A stretch of 64,000 bases of DNA from Betaproteobacteria bacterium (GTDB lineage: Bacteria > Pseudomonadota > Gammaproteobacteria > Burkholderiales > Casimicrobiaceae): positions 124,001-188,000 of the forward strand of contig JADKKQ010000003.1 of the NCBI GenBank assembly GCA_016720425.1, read 5' to 3'. The notes beneath the pieces were generated by a model. It was not told where the DNA came from. It did no database searches and saw only the letters and a list, made by a program, of their open reading frames with translations. Both the position numbers and the translations under genes were made by a program. Shown here in pieces: positions 25,801 to 34,339 of this stretch. The stretch's first letter is position 1. Every line of letters begins with the position of its first letter.

Positions 25801-26643
25801 CAGCTGTTCTCCAGCACCAGGTGGCCGACCGCGGTGTTGGACGCCGGCACGTGATAGAAGCGGTGGACGACGCGCGGCGGCGTGTCCGCCATCGCGCCGC
25901 GCGCGATCAGCCACATGACGAGCTCGATCCCTTCCGGAGCCGGCCTCGCGGACGTAGTCGACGTGCGGCATCTGCGACAGGCCTTCGGGGTCCGCGATCA
26001 GCCGGTCGAGGAAGGCGTTGTCGAACTCGCGGTTGATGAGCCCCGCGCGCGGCCCCTGCAGCTGGTGGCTCATCCCGCCGGTGCCCCAGATGTGCACGTT
26101 GAGCGGCTGGTCCCAGCGCTCGACCGCCCGGCGGATCGCCTTGCCGAGCTGCCAGCAGCGCCGTCCCGAAGGCACCGGGTACTGGACGACGTTGACCGCG
26201 AAGGGGATCACCGGGCAGGGCCAGGCGTCGACCTTTCCGCACAGCATCGACAGCGGCACGGTGAGGCCGTGGTCGACGTCCATCCGGTTGACGATGGTGA
26301 GGTCGAAGTCGTCCTGGATCACCGACTGCGCGATGTGCGCGGCGAGCTCCGGATGGCCCTTGACCACCGGCACCGGGCGCGGCCCCCAGCCCTCGTCGGC
26401 GGGCCGGAACTCCTCGGCGCAGCCGATCGCGAAGGTCGGGATCAGCTCCAGGCTGAAGGCGTTGGCGTGGTCGTTGTAGACGAGGAAAACGACGTCCGGC
26501 GGGTTCGCCTTCATCCACGCCCGCGACGCCTCGTAGCCCTTGAACACCGGCTGCCAGTACGGCTCGCCGGTCTTGCCCTGGTCCATCGCAATGCCCATCG
26601 CCGGGACGTGCGAGGTGTAGACGCTGGCCGTGATCTTCGCCAT
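25800..26643 (-). pseudogene. ligB: Protocatechuate 4,5-dioxygenase beta subunit, +1 frameshift as read
   Basis: Extradiol type II (LigB) catalytic subunit of 280 residues once corrected. The N-terminal MAKITASVYTSHVPAMG gives iron ligand His12, NDHANAF gives the second His (59), and the base His is in GTGGMSHQL. After HVDYVREAGS the frame breaks: minus-strand TCCGGAAGGG carries one extra G (plus C25934-25935). Removing it restores EGIELVMWLIARGAMAD and the end GHLVLENS with a stop overlapping the ligC start. The lost stretch begins with the third iron ligand Glu, so the enzyme as read would be dead. Uncorrected, it fuses in frame to LigC (605 residues). A sequencing error is the simplest cause. 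The start overlaps the ligA stop. Confidence 0.88.
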
Positions 26644-27032
26644 CACTTCTGCTCCCCGATGAATCGGTTACCCTCGATCGACCGCCCGCCCGCGAGCATC
26701 ATCGCCCGGTACTGCTCCTCGGTCATCCCGGTCATGCTGCCGGCGATCTGCTGGAAGGTCTTGCCGTCGGTGCCGCCGATCTTGGACAGGAAGTAGACGT
26801 TGCCGCCGAGCGCGATGCAGCGATTGAGGTCGCGCGCCAGCACCGCCTGCTTCTGCTCCTCGGTCATCGGCCACTCGTCGAGATAGGCGCGCTCGCCGGC
26901 CTTGAAGCGGGCCCGGTTCTCGGGCTTCATCAGCGACATGCAGAACTGGTTCAGGTGGTAGCCCTTGCGCGACTGCTCGGCGTCGAAGATGGTCGTGCCG
27001 GGGATGTCCTTGTACGGTTTGTCGAGTGCCAT
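26643..27032 (-). CDS. ligA: Protocatechuate 4,5-dioxygenase alpha subunit
   Basis: 129 residues, small helical subunit that caps the LigB active site. Typical motifs: KPYKDIPGTTIFDAEQSRKG at the start, LNQFCMSLMKPENR, AGERAYLDEW, then LGGNVYFLSKIGGTDGKTF and AGSMTGMTEEQYR. It has a strong Shine-Dalgarno (AAGGAGA) and lies 11 bases after the ligI stop. Its stop overlaps the ligB start (TGATG). Confidence 0.96.
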   Translation of the reverse strand: MALDKPYKDIPGTTIFDAEQSRKGYHLNQFCMSLMKPENRARFKAGERAYLDEWPMTEEQKQAVLARDLNRCIALGGNVYFLSKIGGTDGKTFQQIAGSMTGMTEEQYRAMMLAGGRSIEGNRFIGEQK

Positions 27033-27043
27033 CGGTGTCTCCT

Positions 27044-27962
27044 TCAGCGCGATGCTTCGGGCCAGTAGAGCCGCATCGGGTTGTCGACCAGCAGCTTGCG
27101 CTGCAGTTCGGGGGTCGGCGCGATGTGCGGAATGAAGTCCACCAGCAGGCCGTCGTCGGGCATGTGGTCCTTGAGGTTGGGGTGCGGCCAGTCGGTGCCC
27201 CAGAGCACGCGGTCGGGGAAGGTCTCGACCAGCCGGCGCGCGAACGGCACGACGTCGCGATAGGCGTGCCGCTCGCCGTCCAACGCCGGCGGCCCGGCGA
27301 CCGACAGCCGTTCCGGGCAGCTCACCTTCGACCAGACGTTCGGGTGCTCGCGCATCATGGCGACGAACCGCTCGAACTCGGGCCCGTCGACCGGCCGGGT
27401 CACGTCGGGACGGCCCATGTGGTCGACGACCACGATCGTCGGCAGCGCGGTGAAGAAGTCCATCAGCTCCGGCAGGTCCGCCGCCTCGAAGTAGACGACC
27501 ACGTGCCAGCCGAGCGGCGCGATCCGCTGCGCGATCTCCAGCAGCTCGTCGCGCGGCGTGAAGTCCACCAGCCGCCGGACGAAGTTGAAGCGCGTGCCGC
27601 GCACGCCGGCGGCGTGCAGCGCTGCGAGCTCGGCGTCGTTCACGCTGCGCCGCACGGTGGCGACGCCGCGGGCGCGGCCGTCGGCGTGCTGCAGCGCGTC
27701 GACCAGCGCGCGATTGTCGGCGCCGTGGCAGGTCGCCTGGACGACGACGTTGCGCGCGAAGCCGAGCCGGTCGCGCAGCGCGAAGAGCTGATCCTTCGCT
27801 GCGTCGCAGGGCGTGTACTTGCGCTCCGGCGCGTAGGGGAAACCGCGCGCCCGGGCCGAACACGTGGCAGTGCGCGTCCACCGCGCCGGGCGGTACGCGA
27901 AAGTGCGGCACCGACGGGTCGGGATGAAACGGGAGCCAGCCCGGGGTCATTTCGAAGGCCAT
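27044..27962 (-). pseudogene. ligI: 2-pyrone-4,6-dicarboxylate hydrolase, +1 frameshift as read
   Basis: Amidohydrolase-superfamily lactonase of 305 residues once corrected; opens PDC to 4-oxalomesaconate. The N-terminus has GAVDAHCHVFGPGARFP with the metal-site HCH. Then the frame breaks at a CCCC run (plus GGGG 27836-27839) where the family has CCC. In the corrected frame it continues YAPERKYTPCDAAKDQ and later VVVQATCHGADNRAL, VVVDHMGRPDV and LWGTDWPHPN, the last with the catalytic Asp. All coding signal resumes after one base, so a consensus error is likely. As read, the first frame runs on through the gene into ligA. Confidence 0.87.
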
Positions 27963-28008
27963 GGCGTTCGCAGGGCGATGCGGATTCGGGGCGGGCCCGG
28001 CAGCGGCT

Positions 28009-28698
28009 TCAGTCGACGTACCGGAGGCCGGCCTTGGCCAGCGGCTCGCGCATCCGGTACATGTCGAGCCCCAGCACGCCGGCGGCGAGCTGCTTGCGCT
28101 TGTCGGCTTCGTTGACCTCGCGCGCCGCGGCGGCGTCGGCGACCTGCGGTGCGATCGCCGCGGGCACGACGACGATGCCGTCGTCGTCGGCGATCACCAC
28201 GTCGCCGGGATGCACCTGCGCGCCGGCGCAGACCACGGGGACGTTCACCGAGCCCAGCGTCGCCTTGACCGTGCCGCGGGCGCTGATCGCGCGCGAGAAC
28301 ACCGGAAACTGCATCGCGGTGAGGTCCTTGACGTCGCGGACGCCGCCGTCGATGACCAGTCCCCGCCCGCCCCGCGCGCGAAAGCTCGTCGCCAGCAGGT
28401 CGCCGAAATAGCCGTCGTCGCTGTCGGCCGTGCACGCGGCGACGATGACGTCCCCCTCGCGCAGCTCGCCGGCGGCGACGTGCAGCATCCAGTTGTCGCC
28501 GGGCTGCAGCAGGACGGTCACCGCGGTGCCGCACAGCCGGGCGCCGGCGTAGATCGGCCGCAGGTAGGGCTTCATCAGCCCGACGCGGCCCATCGCCTCG
28601 TGGATGGTGGCGACGCCGAATCCCGCCAGCCGGTCCACGGCCGCGCGGTCCGCGCGCACGATGTTGCGGCGGACGACGCCGAGGTCGTTCATGCTCAT
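28009..28698 (-). CDS. ligK: 4-carboxy-4-hydroxy-2-oxoadipate aldolase / oxaloacetate decarboxylase
   Basis: 229 residues, RraA-like class II aldolase (also called GalC or ProA). Splits CHA into pyruvate and oxaloacetate, the last step of the pathway. Diagnostic motifs: GVATIHEAMGR near 28, then DNWMLHVAAGELREGDV and LVIDGGVRDVKDL with the Arg and Asp used for substrate and metal binding. The start could be 28698 or the second Met at 28692. It lies 15 bases before ligJ's end and is co-transcribed. Confidence 0.95.
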   Translation of the reverse strand: MSMNDLGVVRRNIVRADRAAVDRLAGFGVATIHEAMGRVGLMKPYLRPIYAGARLCGTAVTVLLQPGDNWMLHVAAGELREGDVIVAACTADSDDGYFGDLLATSFRARGGRGLVIDGGVRDVKDLTAMQFPVFSRAISARGTVKATLGSVNVPVVCAGAQVHPGDVVIADDDGIVVVPAAIAPQVADAAAAREVNEADKRKQLAAGVLGLDMYRMREPLAKAGLRYVD

Positions 28699-28713
28699 TC
28701 GGTCTCCTTCGGT

Positions 28714-29739
28714 TTACCGGCCCTGGGCCTTGAGCGCGGCGTCGAGCCGCGGATAGACGCGCCGGGCATTGCCCTCGTAGATCCTGTGCCGGTCTTCGGC
28801 GGAGAGCGCGGCCGCTTCGATGTAGCGCCGGGTGTCGTCGTAGTGGAAGCCCGTCTCCGGGTCGATGCCGCGCACCGCGCCGATCATCTCCGAGGCGAAC
28901 AGCACGTTGTCCACCGGGATCACCCGGGTCAGGAGGTCGATGCCCGGCTGGTGGTAGACGCAGGTGTCGAAGAAGATGTTGTTCAGCAAGTGATCCTTCA
29001 GCAGCGGCTTCTTCAGCTCCTGCGCCAGCCCCCGGAAGCGTCCCCAGTGATAGGGCACCGCGCCGCCGCCGTGCGGAATCACGAATTTGAGCGTCGGGAA
29101 GTCGCGGAACAGGTCGGCGGTGAGGCACTGCATGAACGCCGTGGTGTCGGCGTTGAGGTAGTGCGCGCCGGTGGTGTGGAAGCAGGCGTTGCAGCTGGTG
29201 CTGACGTGGATCATCGCCGGGATGTCGTACTCGACCATCTTCTCGTAGATCGGGTACCAGTGGCGGTCGGACAGCGGCGGCTCCCGCCAGTGGCCGCCCG
29301 AGGGATCGGGGTTGAGGTTGATGGCGACGAACCCGTACTCGTTGACGCACTTCTCCAGCTCGGGGATGCAGGTCTTCGGATCGACCCCGGGCGACTGCGG
29401 CAGCATCGCCGCGCCGATGAAGTGGTCGGGGAACAGCCGGCTCACCCGGTGGCAGAGCTCGTTGCAGATCGCCGACCAGGTCGCGCTGGTCTGGAAGTCG
29501 CCGATGTGGTGCGCCATGAAGCTCGCCCGCGGCGAGAAGATCGTGAGGTCGCTGCCGCGCTCCTTCATCCTGGCCAGCTGGTTGCTCTCGATGCTCTCGC
29601 GCAGCGCGTCGTCGCCGATCACCAGCTCGGCGGCGCGCGGCGCCACCGCCGGATCCTCGAGCCCGGCAACCTGGCGGCTGCGCCACTCCTCGAGCGCCTT
29701 GGGTGCGGTCGTGTAGTGACCGTGGCAATCGATGATCAC
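28714..29739 (-). CDS. ligJ: 4-oxalomesaconate hydratase
   Basis: 341 residues. Amidohydrolase-superfamily enzyme that hydrates 4-oxalomesaconate to 4-carboxy-4-hydroxy-2-oxoadipate. The N-terminal DCHGHYTT gives the zinc HxH. Further metal and active-site residues are in IHVSTSCN and FVIPHGGGAVPYHWGR. The GTG at 29739 is preferred over the ATG at 29757: it overlaps the galD stop (GTGA), is preceded by GGAAAGGAAGG, and gives MIIDCHGHY, matching known LigJ N-termini. Confidence 0.94.
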   Translation of the reverse strand: MIIDCHGHYTTAPKALEEWRSRQVAGLEDPAVAPRAAELVIGDDALRESIESNQLARMKERGSDLTIFSPRASFMAHHIGDFQTSATWSAICNELCHRVSRLFPDHFIGAAMLPQSPGVDPKTCIPELEKCVNEYGFVAINLNPDPSGGHWREPPLSDRHWYPIYEKMVEYDIPAMIHVSTSCNACFHTTGAHYLNADTTAFMQCLTADLFRDFPTLKFVIPHGGGAVPYHWGRFRGLAQELKKPLLKDHLLNNIFFDTCVYHQPGIDLLTRVIPVDNVLFASEMIGAVRGIDPETGFHYDDTRRYIEAAALSAEDRHRIYEGNARRVYPRLDAALKAQGR

Positions 29740-30827
29740 GTGGACCTTCCTTTCCATATCGATGCGGGAATCATGACCTCGCCGCGCATGAGCAGCCGCG
29801 CGGTGCGCAGCAGCGCGGCGCGAACGACGTTCTGCGGGTTGGCCGGATCGACCTCGAGCTCGACGCTGAACTCGCCGGTCGGGTGCTCGACGGAGACCTT
29901 GCGGGCGCGGCCCGGCGGCAGCGCCGCGATGCCGTCGCACACCGAGCCCTCCAGCACGCAGGCAGTGGCCACCGTCACCGCGGCCAGCACGCCGATCGCG
30001 TCGTGGCAGACGTGCGGGATGAAGCTGCGCGTGCACAGGCTGCCGCCGTGGCGCGGCGGCGCGATCAGCGTCATCTTCGGGTAGTTCCTGGCCGTCACGT
30101 CGCCCAGGCCCATCGCGTGGCCGCAGGCGATCCGCAGGCGCTCGAGCCGCGCCTTCAGTTCGCGGTCGCCGTTCAGCTCGGCGACGCTCTCGTAGCCGCT
30201 GCGACCAACGTCCGCCGCGCGCAGCAGCACCAGCGGCATGCCGTTGTCGATGCAGGTGACGTCGACGCCGTCGACGACGTCGCGCACCCGGCCGGTGGGC
30301 AGCAGCCCGGCGCAGACCGATCCGGCGGTGTCGAGGAAATTGATGGTGATCGGCGCCGCCGTCCCCGGCACGCCGTCGATCCGCGCGTCGCCCGCGTACT
30401 CGACCCGGCCGCCCGGCGTCCGCACGGTGATGTCGCACTGCATGTCGGTGTTGCGCGTCAGCACGCGGAAGCGGCTGCGGTCCCCCTGCGGCGCGACCAT
30501 GCCGGTCTCCAGCGCGAAGGGCACGACCGCGGCCAGCATGTTGCCGCAGTTGGGCGTCGTGTCGACGGTGTCCCGGTCGGGCTGCAGCTGCGCGAAGAGA
30601 AAATCGAGGTCCACGCCAGGCTTGGTGCCGCGGCCGACGATGCCGACCTTGCTGGTCAACGGGTGCGCGCCGCCCAGGCCGTCGATCTGCCGCGCGTCCG
30701 GCGAGCCCATGACCGCGAGCAGCACCCGGTCGCGCAGCGCAACGTCCGCCGGCAGGTCGGCGACATCGAAGAACGGCCCGCGCGAAGTACCGCCGCGCAT
30801 GAACAGACAGGGGATGGCCGTTTGAAT
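29736..30827 (-). CDS. galD: 4-oxalomesaconate tautomerase, probable ATT start
   Basis: 363 residues with the proposed start. PrpF-type isomerase of the diaminopimelate-epimerase fold (GalD/LigU); converts the keto and enol forms of 4-oxalomesaconate. MRGGTSRGPFF near the N-terminus, PNCGNMLAAVVPFAL and SGYESVAELNGD are diagnostic. An ATG at 30800 would cut off QTAIPCLFMRGG, which homologues have. The only well-placed ribosome site, GGAGGAG (30840-30834), is 6 bases before an ATT at 30827-30825 that would start exactly there. Rare ATT initiation or a single miscalled base (ATG) would explain this. It is the first gene of the operon and divergent from the LysR gene. Confidence 0.9.
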   Translation of the reverse strand: MQTAIPCLFMRGGTSRGPFFDVADLPADVALRDRVLLAVMGSPDARQIDGLGGAHPLTSKVGIVGRGTKPGVDLDFLFAQLQPDRDTVDTTPNCGNMLAAVVPFALETGMVAPQGDRSRFRVLTRNTDMQCDITVRTPGGRVEYAGDARIDGVPGTAAPITINFLDTAGSVCAGLLPTGRVRDVVDGVDVTCIDNGMPLVLLRAADVGRSGYESVAELNGDRELKARLERLRIACGHAMGLGDVTARNYPKMTLIAPPRHGGSLCTRSFIPHVCHDAIGVLAAVTVATACVLEGSVCDGIAALPPGRARKVSVEHPTGEFSVELEVDPANPQNVVRAALLRTARLLMRGEVMIPASIWKGRST

Positions 30828-30833
30828 GGGGTG

Positions 30834-30840
30834 CTCCTCC
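30834..30840 (-). promoter_or_regulatory. Ribosome binding site deciding the galD start
   Basis: Minus-strand GGAGGAG, 6 bases before the ATT codon at 30827 and 33 bases before the first ATG at 30800. The spacing fits only the upstream start. Confidence 0.6.
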
Positions 30841-30920
30841 GGTCGATCTGCCGTCGACCCACCGCCGAAGTTTGCGCCCGCCGCGGGCTATCGAAAAGCC
30901 CGGTTGCTACACTAGCAGCT

Positions 30921-30935
30921 ATGCCAACGTGGCAT
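30921..30935. promoter_or_regulatory. LysR-type dyad operator (ATGCC-AACGT-GGCAT)
   Basis: A perfect 5+5 bp inverted repeat 28 bases before the LysR start and 93 bases before the galD start, in the shared divergent promoter region. Position and size fit a recognition-binding site for the adjacent regulator. Assignment is inferred. Confidence 0.5.
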
Positions 30936-30963
30936 GGCCCGCCGCGAGCAATTCGGAACCGCC

Positions 30964-31863
30964 ATGGATCTCAAGCAGCTCGAGTACTTCATTCACGTCG
31001 TCGACCTCGGCGGGTTCAGCCGGGCGGCCCGGGCGTTGGGCATCGCGCAGCCGGCGATCAGCCGCCAGGTCCGCAGCCTCGAGGTCGAGCTGCGGCAGAC
31101 GCTGCTGCTGCGCAACGGTCGCGGCGCCACCCCGACCGAAGCCGGGAAGCGTCTGCTGGAACATGCCCGCGGCATCCTGCAGCAGGTCGACCGCGCGCGG
31201 CACGACGTCGACGAGACCAAGGGCGCGTCGGTCGGCAAGGTCGTCGTCGGCCTGCCGCCCACGGTCGCCCGGCACCTGACCGTGCCGGTGGTGCGCGAGT
31301 TCCGCCAGCGCTATCCTCGGGCGGCGCTCAGCATCGTCGAGGGGTTCTCGTCGACGCTCCAGGAGTGGCTGGCCGTCGGCCGCGTGGACGTGGGGCTGGT
31401 CTACAACCCGACTCCGTCGCCGGCGATCGACATCCGCGTGCTGCTCGAGGAGCCGCTGTGCCTCATCGGCCCGCGGCGCGACGGCAGCGAGCCCCGGAAA
31501 CTGCGGCTGGCCGACCTGCCGCGGTTCCCGCTGATCCTCCCCAGCCAGCCCAATGCCATCCGCCGCCTGGTCGAGACGCGCCTCGCGGGCCTCGGCCTGC
31601 GGCCGCAGGTGGCGATGGAAATCGATGCGGTGCCCGCGATCCTGGAACTGGTTGCCGAGGGTCACGGCTTCGCGGTGCTGTCGTCGCGCGCGCTGCTCGG
31701 TGCCGCGACGGCCGACCGGCTGCATTCGCGGACCATCGTCCAGCCGCAGCTGAAAAGCGCGCTGGCGATCGTCACCTCGGCGCAGCGGCCCTCGACGCCG
31801 CTGCAGAAGGCGGTGATCGCCATGATCGAGGAACTCGCCGGGCCGGTGCTCTCTTCGGCGTGA
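30964..31863 (+). CDS. LysR-type transcriptional regulator of the lig operon
   Basis: 299 residues. The N-terminal winged HTH MDLKQLEYFIHVVDLGGFSR and LGIAQPAISRQVRSLE (1-60) is classical. The effector domain follows from about 90 (KVVVGLPPTVARHL). The ATG at 30964 is used because LysR proteins begin at MDLKQL; the frame is open ten codons further upstream. It is divergent from galD and probably activates the operon with a protocatechuate-pathway intermediate as co-inducer, but the effector cannot be read from sequence. Confidence 0.9.
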   Translation: MDLKQLEYFIHVVDLGGFSRAARALGIAQPAISRQVRSLEVELRQTLLLRNGRGATPTEAGKRLLEHARGILQQVDRARHDVDETKGASVGKVVVGLPPTVARHLTVPVVREFRQRYPRAALSIVEGFSSTLQEWLAVGRVDVGLVYNPTPSPAIDIRVLLEEPLCLIGPRRDGSEPRKLRLADLPRFPLILPSQPNAIRRLVETRLAGLGLRPQVAMEIDAVPAILELVAEGHGFAVLSSRALLGAATADRLHSRTIVQPQLKSALAIVTSAQRPSTPLQKAVIAMIEELAGPVLSSA

Positions 31864-31906
31864 CCGGCAGCCGGGGCGCGGCGCTCGCCGGCACGGACTT
31901 CAACGA

Positions 31907-33214
31907 TCAGGCGCTCGCGGTCGCGACGGCCGGCGGACGGCGCGTGACCAGCAGCTTGTCGACGCGATTGCCGTCCATGTCGACGATCTCGAAGGTGAGG
32001 TCGTCCCAGTCGAACCTGTCGGCCACGCGCGGCACGCGGTCGAGCATGAGCATGGCGAAGCCGCCGATGGTCTGATAGCTCTCCAGCTCCTGCTCCGGCA
32101 ACGCCTGGTCGATGTCGAGGACGTCCTTGAACCGCTCCACCGTCACGCTGCCGTCGATCAGCCAGGAGCTGTCGTCGCGCTGCACCACGTCGCGGTCGTT
32201 CTCGTCCTCGGCGGTCGCGATGTCGCCGACCAGCGCCTCCATGACGTCGTTCAGCGTGGCGAGCCCCACGGTGTCGCCGAATTCGTTGACCACCAGCGCC
32301 ATCGTCTGCCGATGCTTCTTGAACGACGCCATCAGCTCCATCACCGTCAGCGTCTCCGGCACGAACAGCGGCTTGGCGAGGTTGGTGAGCTCGAACGGCC
32401 GGCCGGCCAGCGACGCCTCGAGCAGCGACTTGGCCAGCACGATGCCCTCGATGTTCTTCAGCCCTCCGTGCACGACCGGGAAGCGGGAGTGGTGCGCATC
32501 GCGAATGCGCTGGACGTTGGCCGCCAGCGGGTCGTCCAGATCGAGGTAGACGATGTCGCCGCGCGGCGTCATCACGCCGGTCACCCGCATTTCATCGAGC
32601 CGGAACACGCGATTGACGAGCTGCTGCTCGTGCTCCTCGAACACGCCCGCCTCGGCCCCCTGTTCCATCAGCACCTTGATCTCCTCCTCGGTGACCGGCG
32701 ACTCCACCGCCGACCGCAGGCCGAGCAGGTTGAGAAAGCCCTCGGTGGCGGCGGTCAGCACGTGGACCACCGGGTAGGTGATCCGCGCGAGCAGGTGCAT
32801 CAGCGGCGCGACGATGCCGGCCACGCGCTCCGGATTGAGCAGGGCCAGCCGCTTCGGCACCAGCTCGCCCAGGATCAGCGACGCCAGCGTGATGCCGGAG
32901 ATGACGATCGCCGATGCCATCCCCTGCGAATGCCGGTCCAGCAGGGGCCACTGCGAGAGCCACTCGGACAGGCCCGTCACGAGGGTCGCCTCTCCGAACG
33001 CGCCGCTGGAGATGCCGATCACCGTGATGCCGACCTGGATCGTCGCCAGAAAGGTCGAGGGATTCTGCGCCAGCTGCAGGGCGACACGGGCCCCCTGCTT
33101 GCCCTCGTCGGCGAGGTGCTGCAGCCGGGCCTTGCGCGCCGAGACGATGGCCATCTCCGACATCGAGAACAGGCCGTTGAGCAGGGTTAGGAAAAAGAGG
33201 AGGAGCAATTCCAT
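31907..33214 (-). CDS. CNNM/CorC-type membrane protein (hemolysin-like)
   Basis: 435 residues. An N-terminal DUF21/CNNM membrane domain (about 1-180) has at least three hydrophobic segments and LILGELVPKRLAL. Two CBS motifs follow: VTGVMTPRGDIVYLDLDD and the region LVVNEFGDTVGLATLNDVME. A CorC_HlyC domain closes the protein (GFAMLMLDRVPRVAD). Predicted role is Mg2+/Co2+ homeostasis at the inner membrane; the hemolysin name is historical. It is convergent with the LysR gene (43 bases apart). Confidence 0.9.
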   Translation of the reverse strand: MELLLLFFLTLLNGLFSMSEMAIVSARKARLQHLADEGKQGARVALQLAQNPSTFLATIQVGITVIGISSGAFGEATLVTGLSEWLSQWPLLDRHSQGMASAIVISGITLASLILGELVPKRLALLNPERVAGIVAPLMHLLARITYPVVHVLTAATEGFLNLLGLRSAVESPVTEEEIKVLMEQGAEAGVFEEHEQQLVNRVFRLDEMRVTGVMTPRGDIVYLDLDDPLAANVQRIRDAHHSRFPVVHGGLKNIEGIVLAKSLLEASLAGRPFELTNLAKPLFVPETLTVMELMASFKKHRQTMALVVNEFGDTVGLATLNDVMEALVGDIATAEDENDRDVVQRDDSSWLIDGSVTVERFKDVLDIDQALPEQELESYQTIGGFAMLMLDRVPRVADRFDWDDLTFEIVDMDGNRVDKLLVTRRPPAVATASA

Positions 33215-34339
33215 GGGATGAGGCGGATGAGCCGGCCGGTCGTGCGCCGGGCACGAGTCAAGTATGCCAGAGCGGCGGCGCGGTCATCGGCGAAGGGAAC
33301 CGCCGGCGAATCCGGGCCGCCGCGGTGGCGGGTGCTCAGACAGGCGAGGCCGCCGGTGCGCCGCGCCGGAGCGGGGCCAGCAACAACGCCTTCACGGTGC
33401 GACGATCATCCAGGGCATCGGCATCTCGAATTCTGCCGTATCGGCGATGCCGCTCCCGTCCATGAACCAGATCGCAACCGATCCATCGACGTTTCGCCAG
33501 AGCATCTCGTCCTTGCCGTCGCCATCGAGATCACCGGAACCCACGAGCAGCGAGTCGGCAGCCATGTTGAACGTGGCGGTGCTGCCGATGGTCTGGTCGT
33601 TCATGTACCAGACGACCAGGTCGCCAGTGGAGGAATTGCGCCAGAACAGATCGGCACCGCGGTCGCCATCGAGATCGCCCGCTCCTGCGATTTCCCAATC
33701 CAACGGAACGGAGTACGACGCCGAACTGCTTCGAGTGCCTCCCCGCATGGACCAGATCGCAACGGCACCGGTGAGCGTCTCGCGCCAAGCGAGATCCGCA
33801 TGGCCGTCACCGTCGAAATCCGCGGCTGCTTCGAGCAACCAGCTCTCCGGCACGGTGTAGACATCGGTGCGCACTGTCGTCGACCGGTCCATGAACGAAA
33901 TCGCGAACTCGCCGGACGCAGGATGCCGAGAGAGGATGTCCACCTTCCCGTCACCGTCGACGTCGGCCAATGCCTCGACGGTCCAGTCGGCTGCCTGCGC
34001 AAGAGGCGCCGATGCCACCACCCGGCCGGCATTCATGAACCAGATCGTTGCGTCGCCGGCATCCGGGCTGCGCCACAGCAGGTCGGCCTTGCCGTCACCG
34101 TCGAAATCACCCGTCCCGACCAGTTGCCAGTTGCCGGGCACGGTCAAGCGTGCCTTGGACTCGATCGTGCTGCCTGCCATGAACCAGAGTTCCACCGAGC
34201 CGGTTCCGGACTGCTGCCAGACGACGTCACTGCGCCCACGGCCCCGGAAATCGGTCGCACGGGCCCCGGGACGACCAACGCGCACCGGTGTCGCAGCTTT
34301 CGACTGCACTGGCGTCAGGCGATCGGCGGAAGCAGCCTG

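Noticed and set aside
24829..26646. A single LigB-LigC fusion of 605 residues
   Set aside because: The join region is out of frame with LigB homologues. A one-base correction gives two normal genes with a TGATG overlap.
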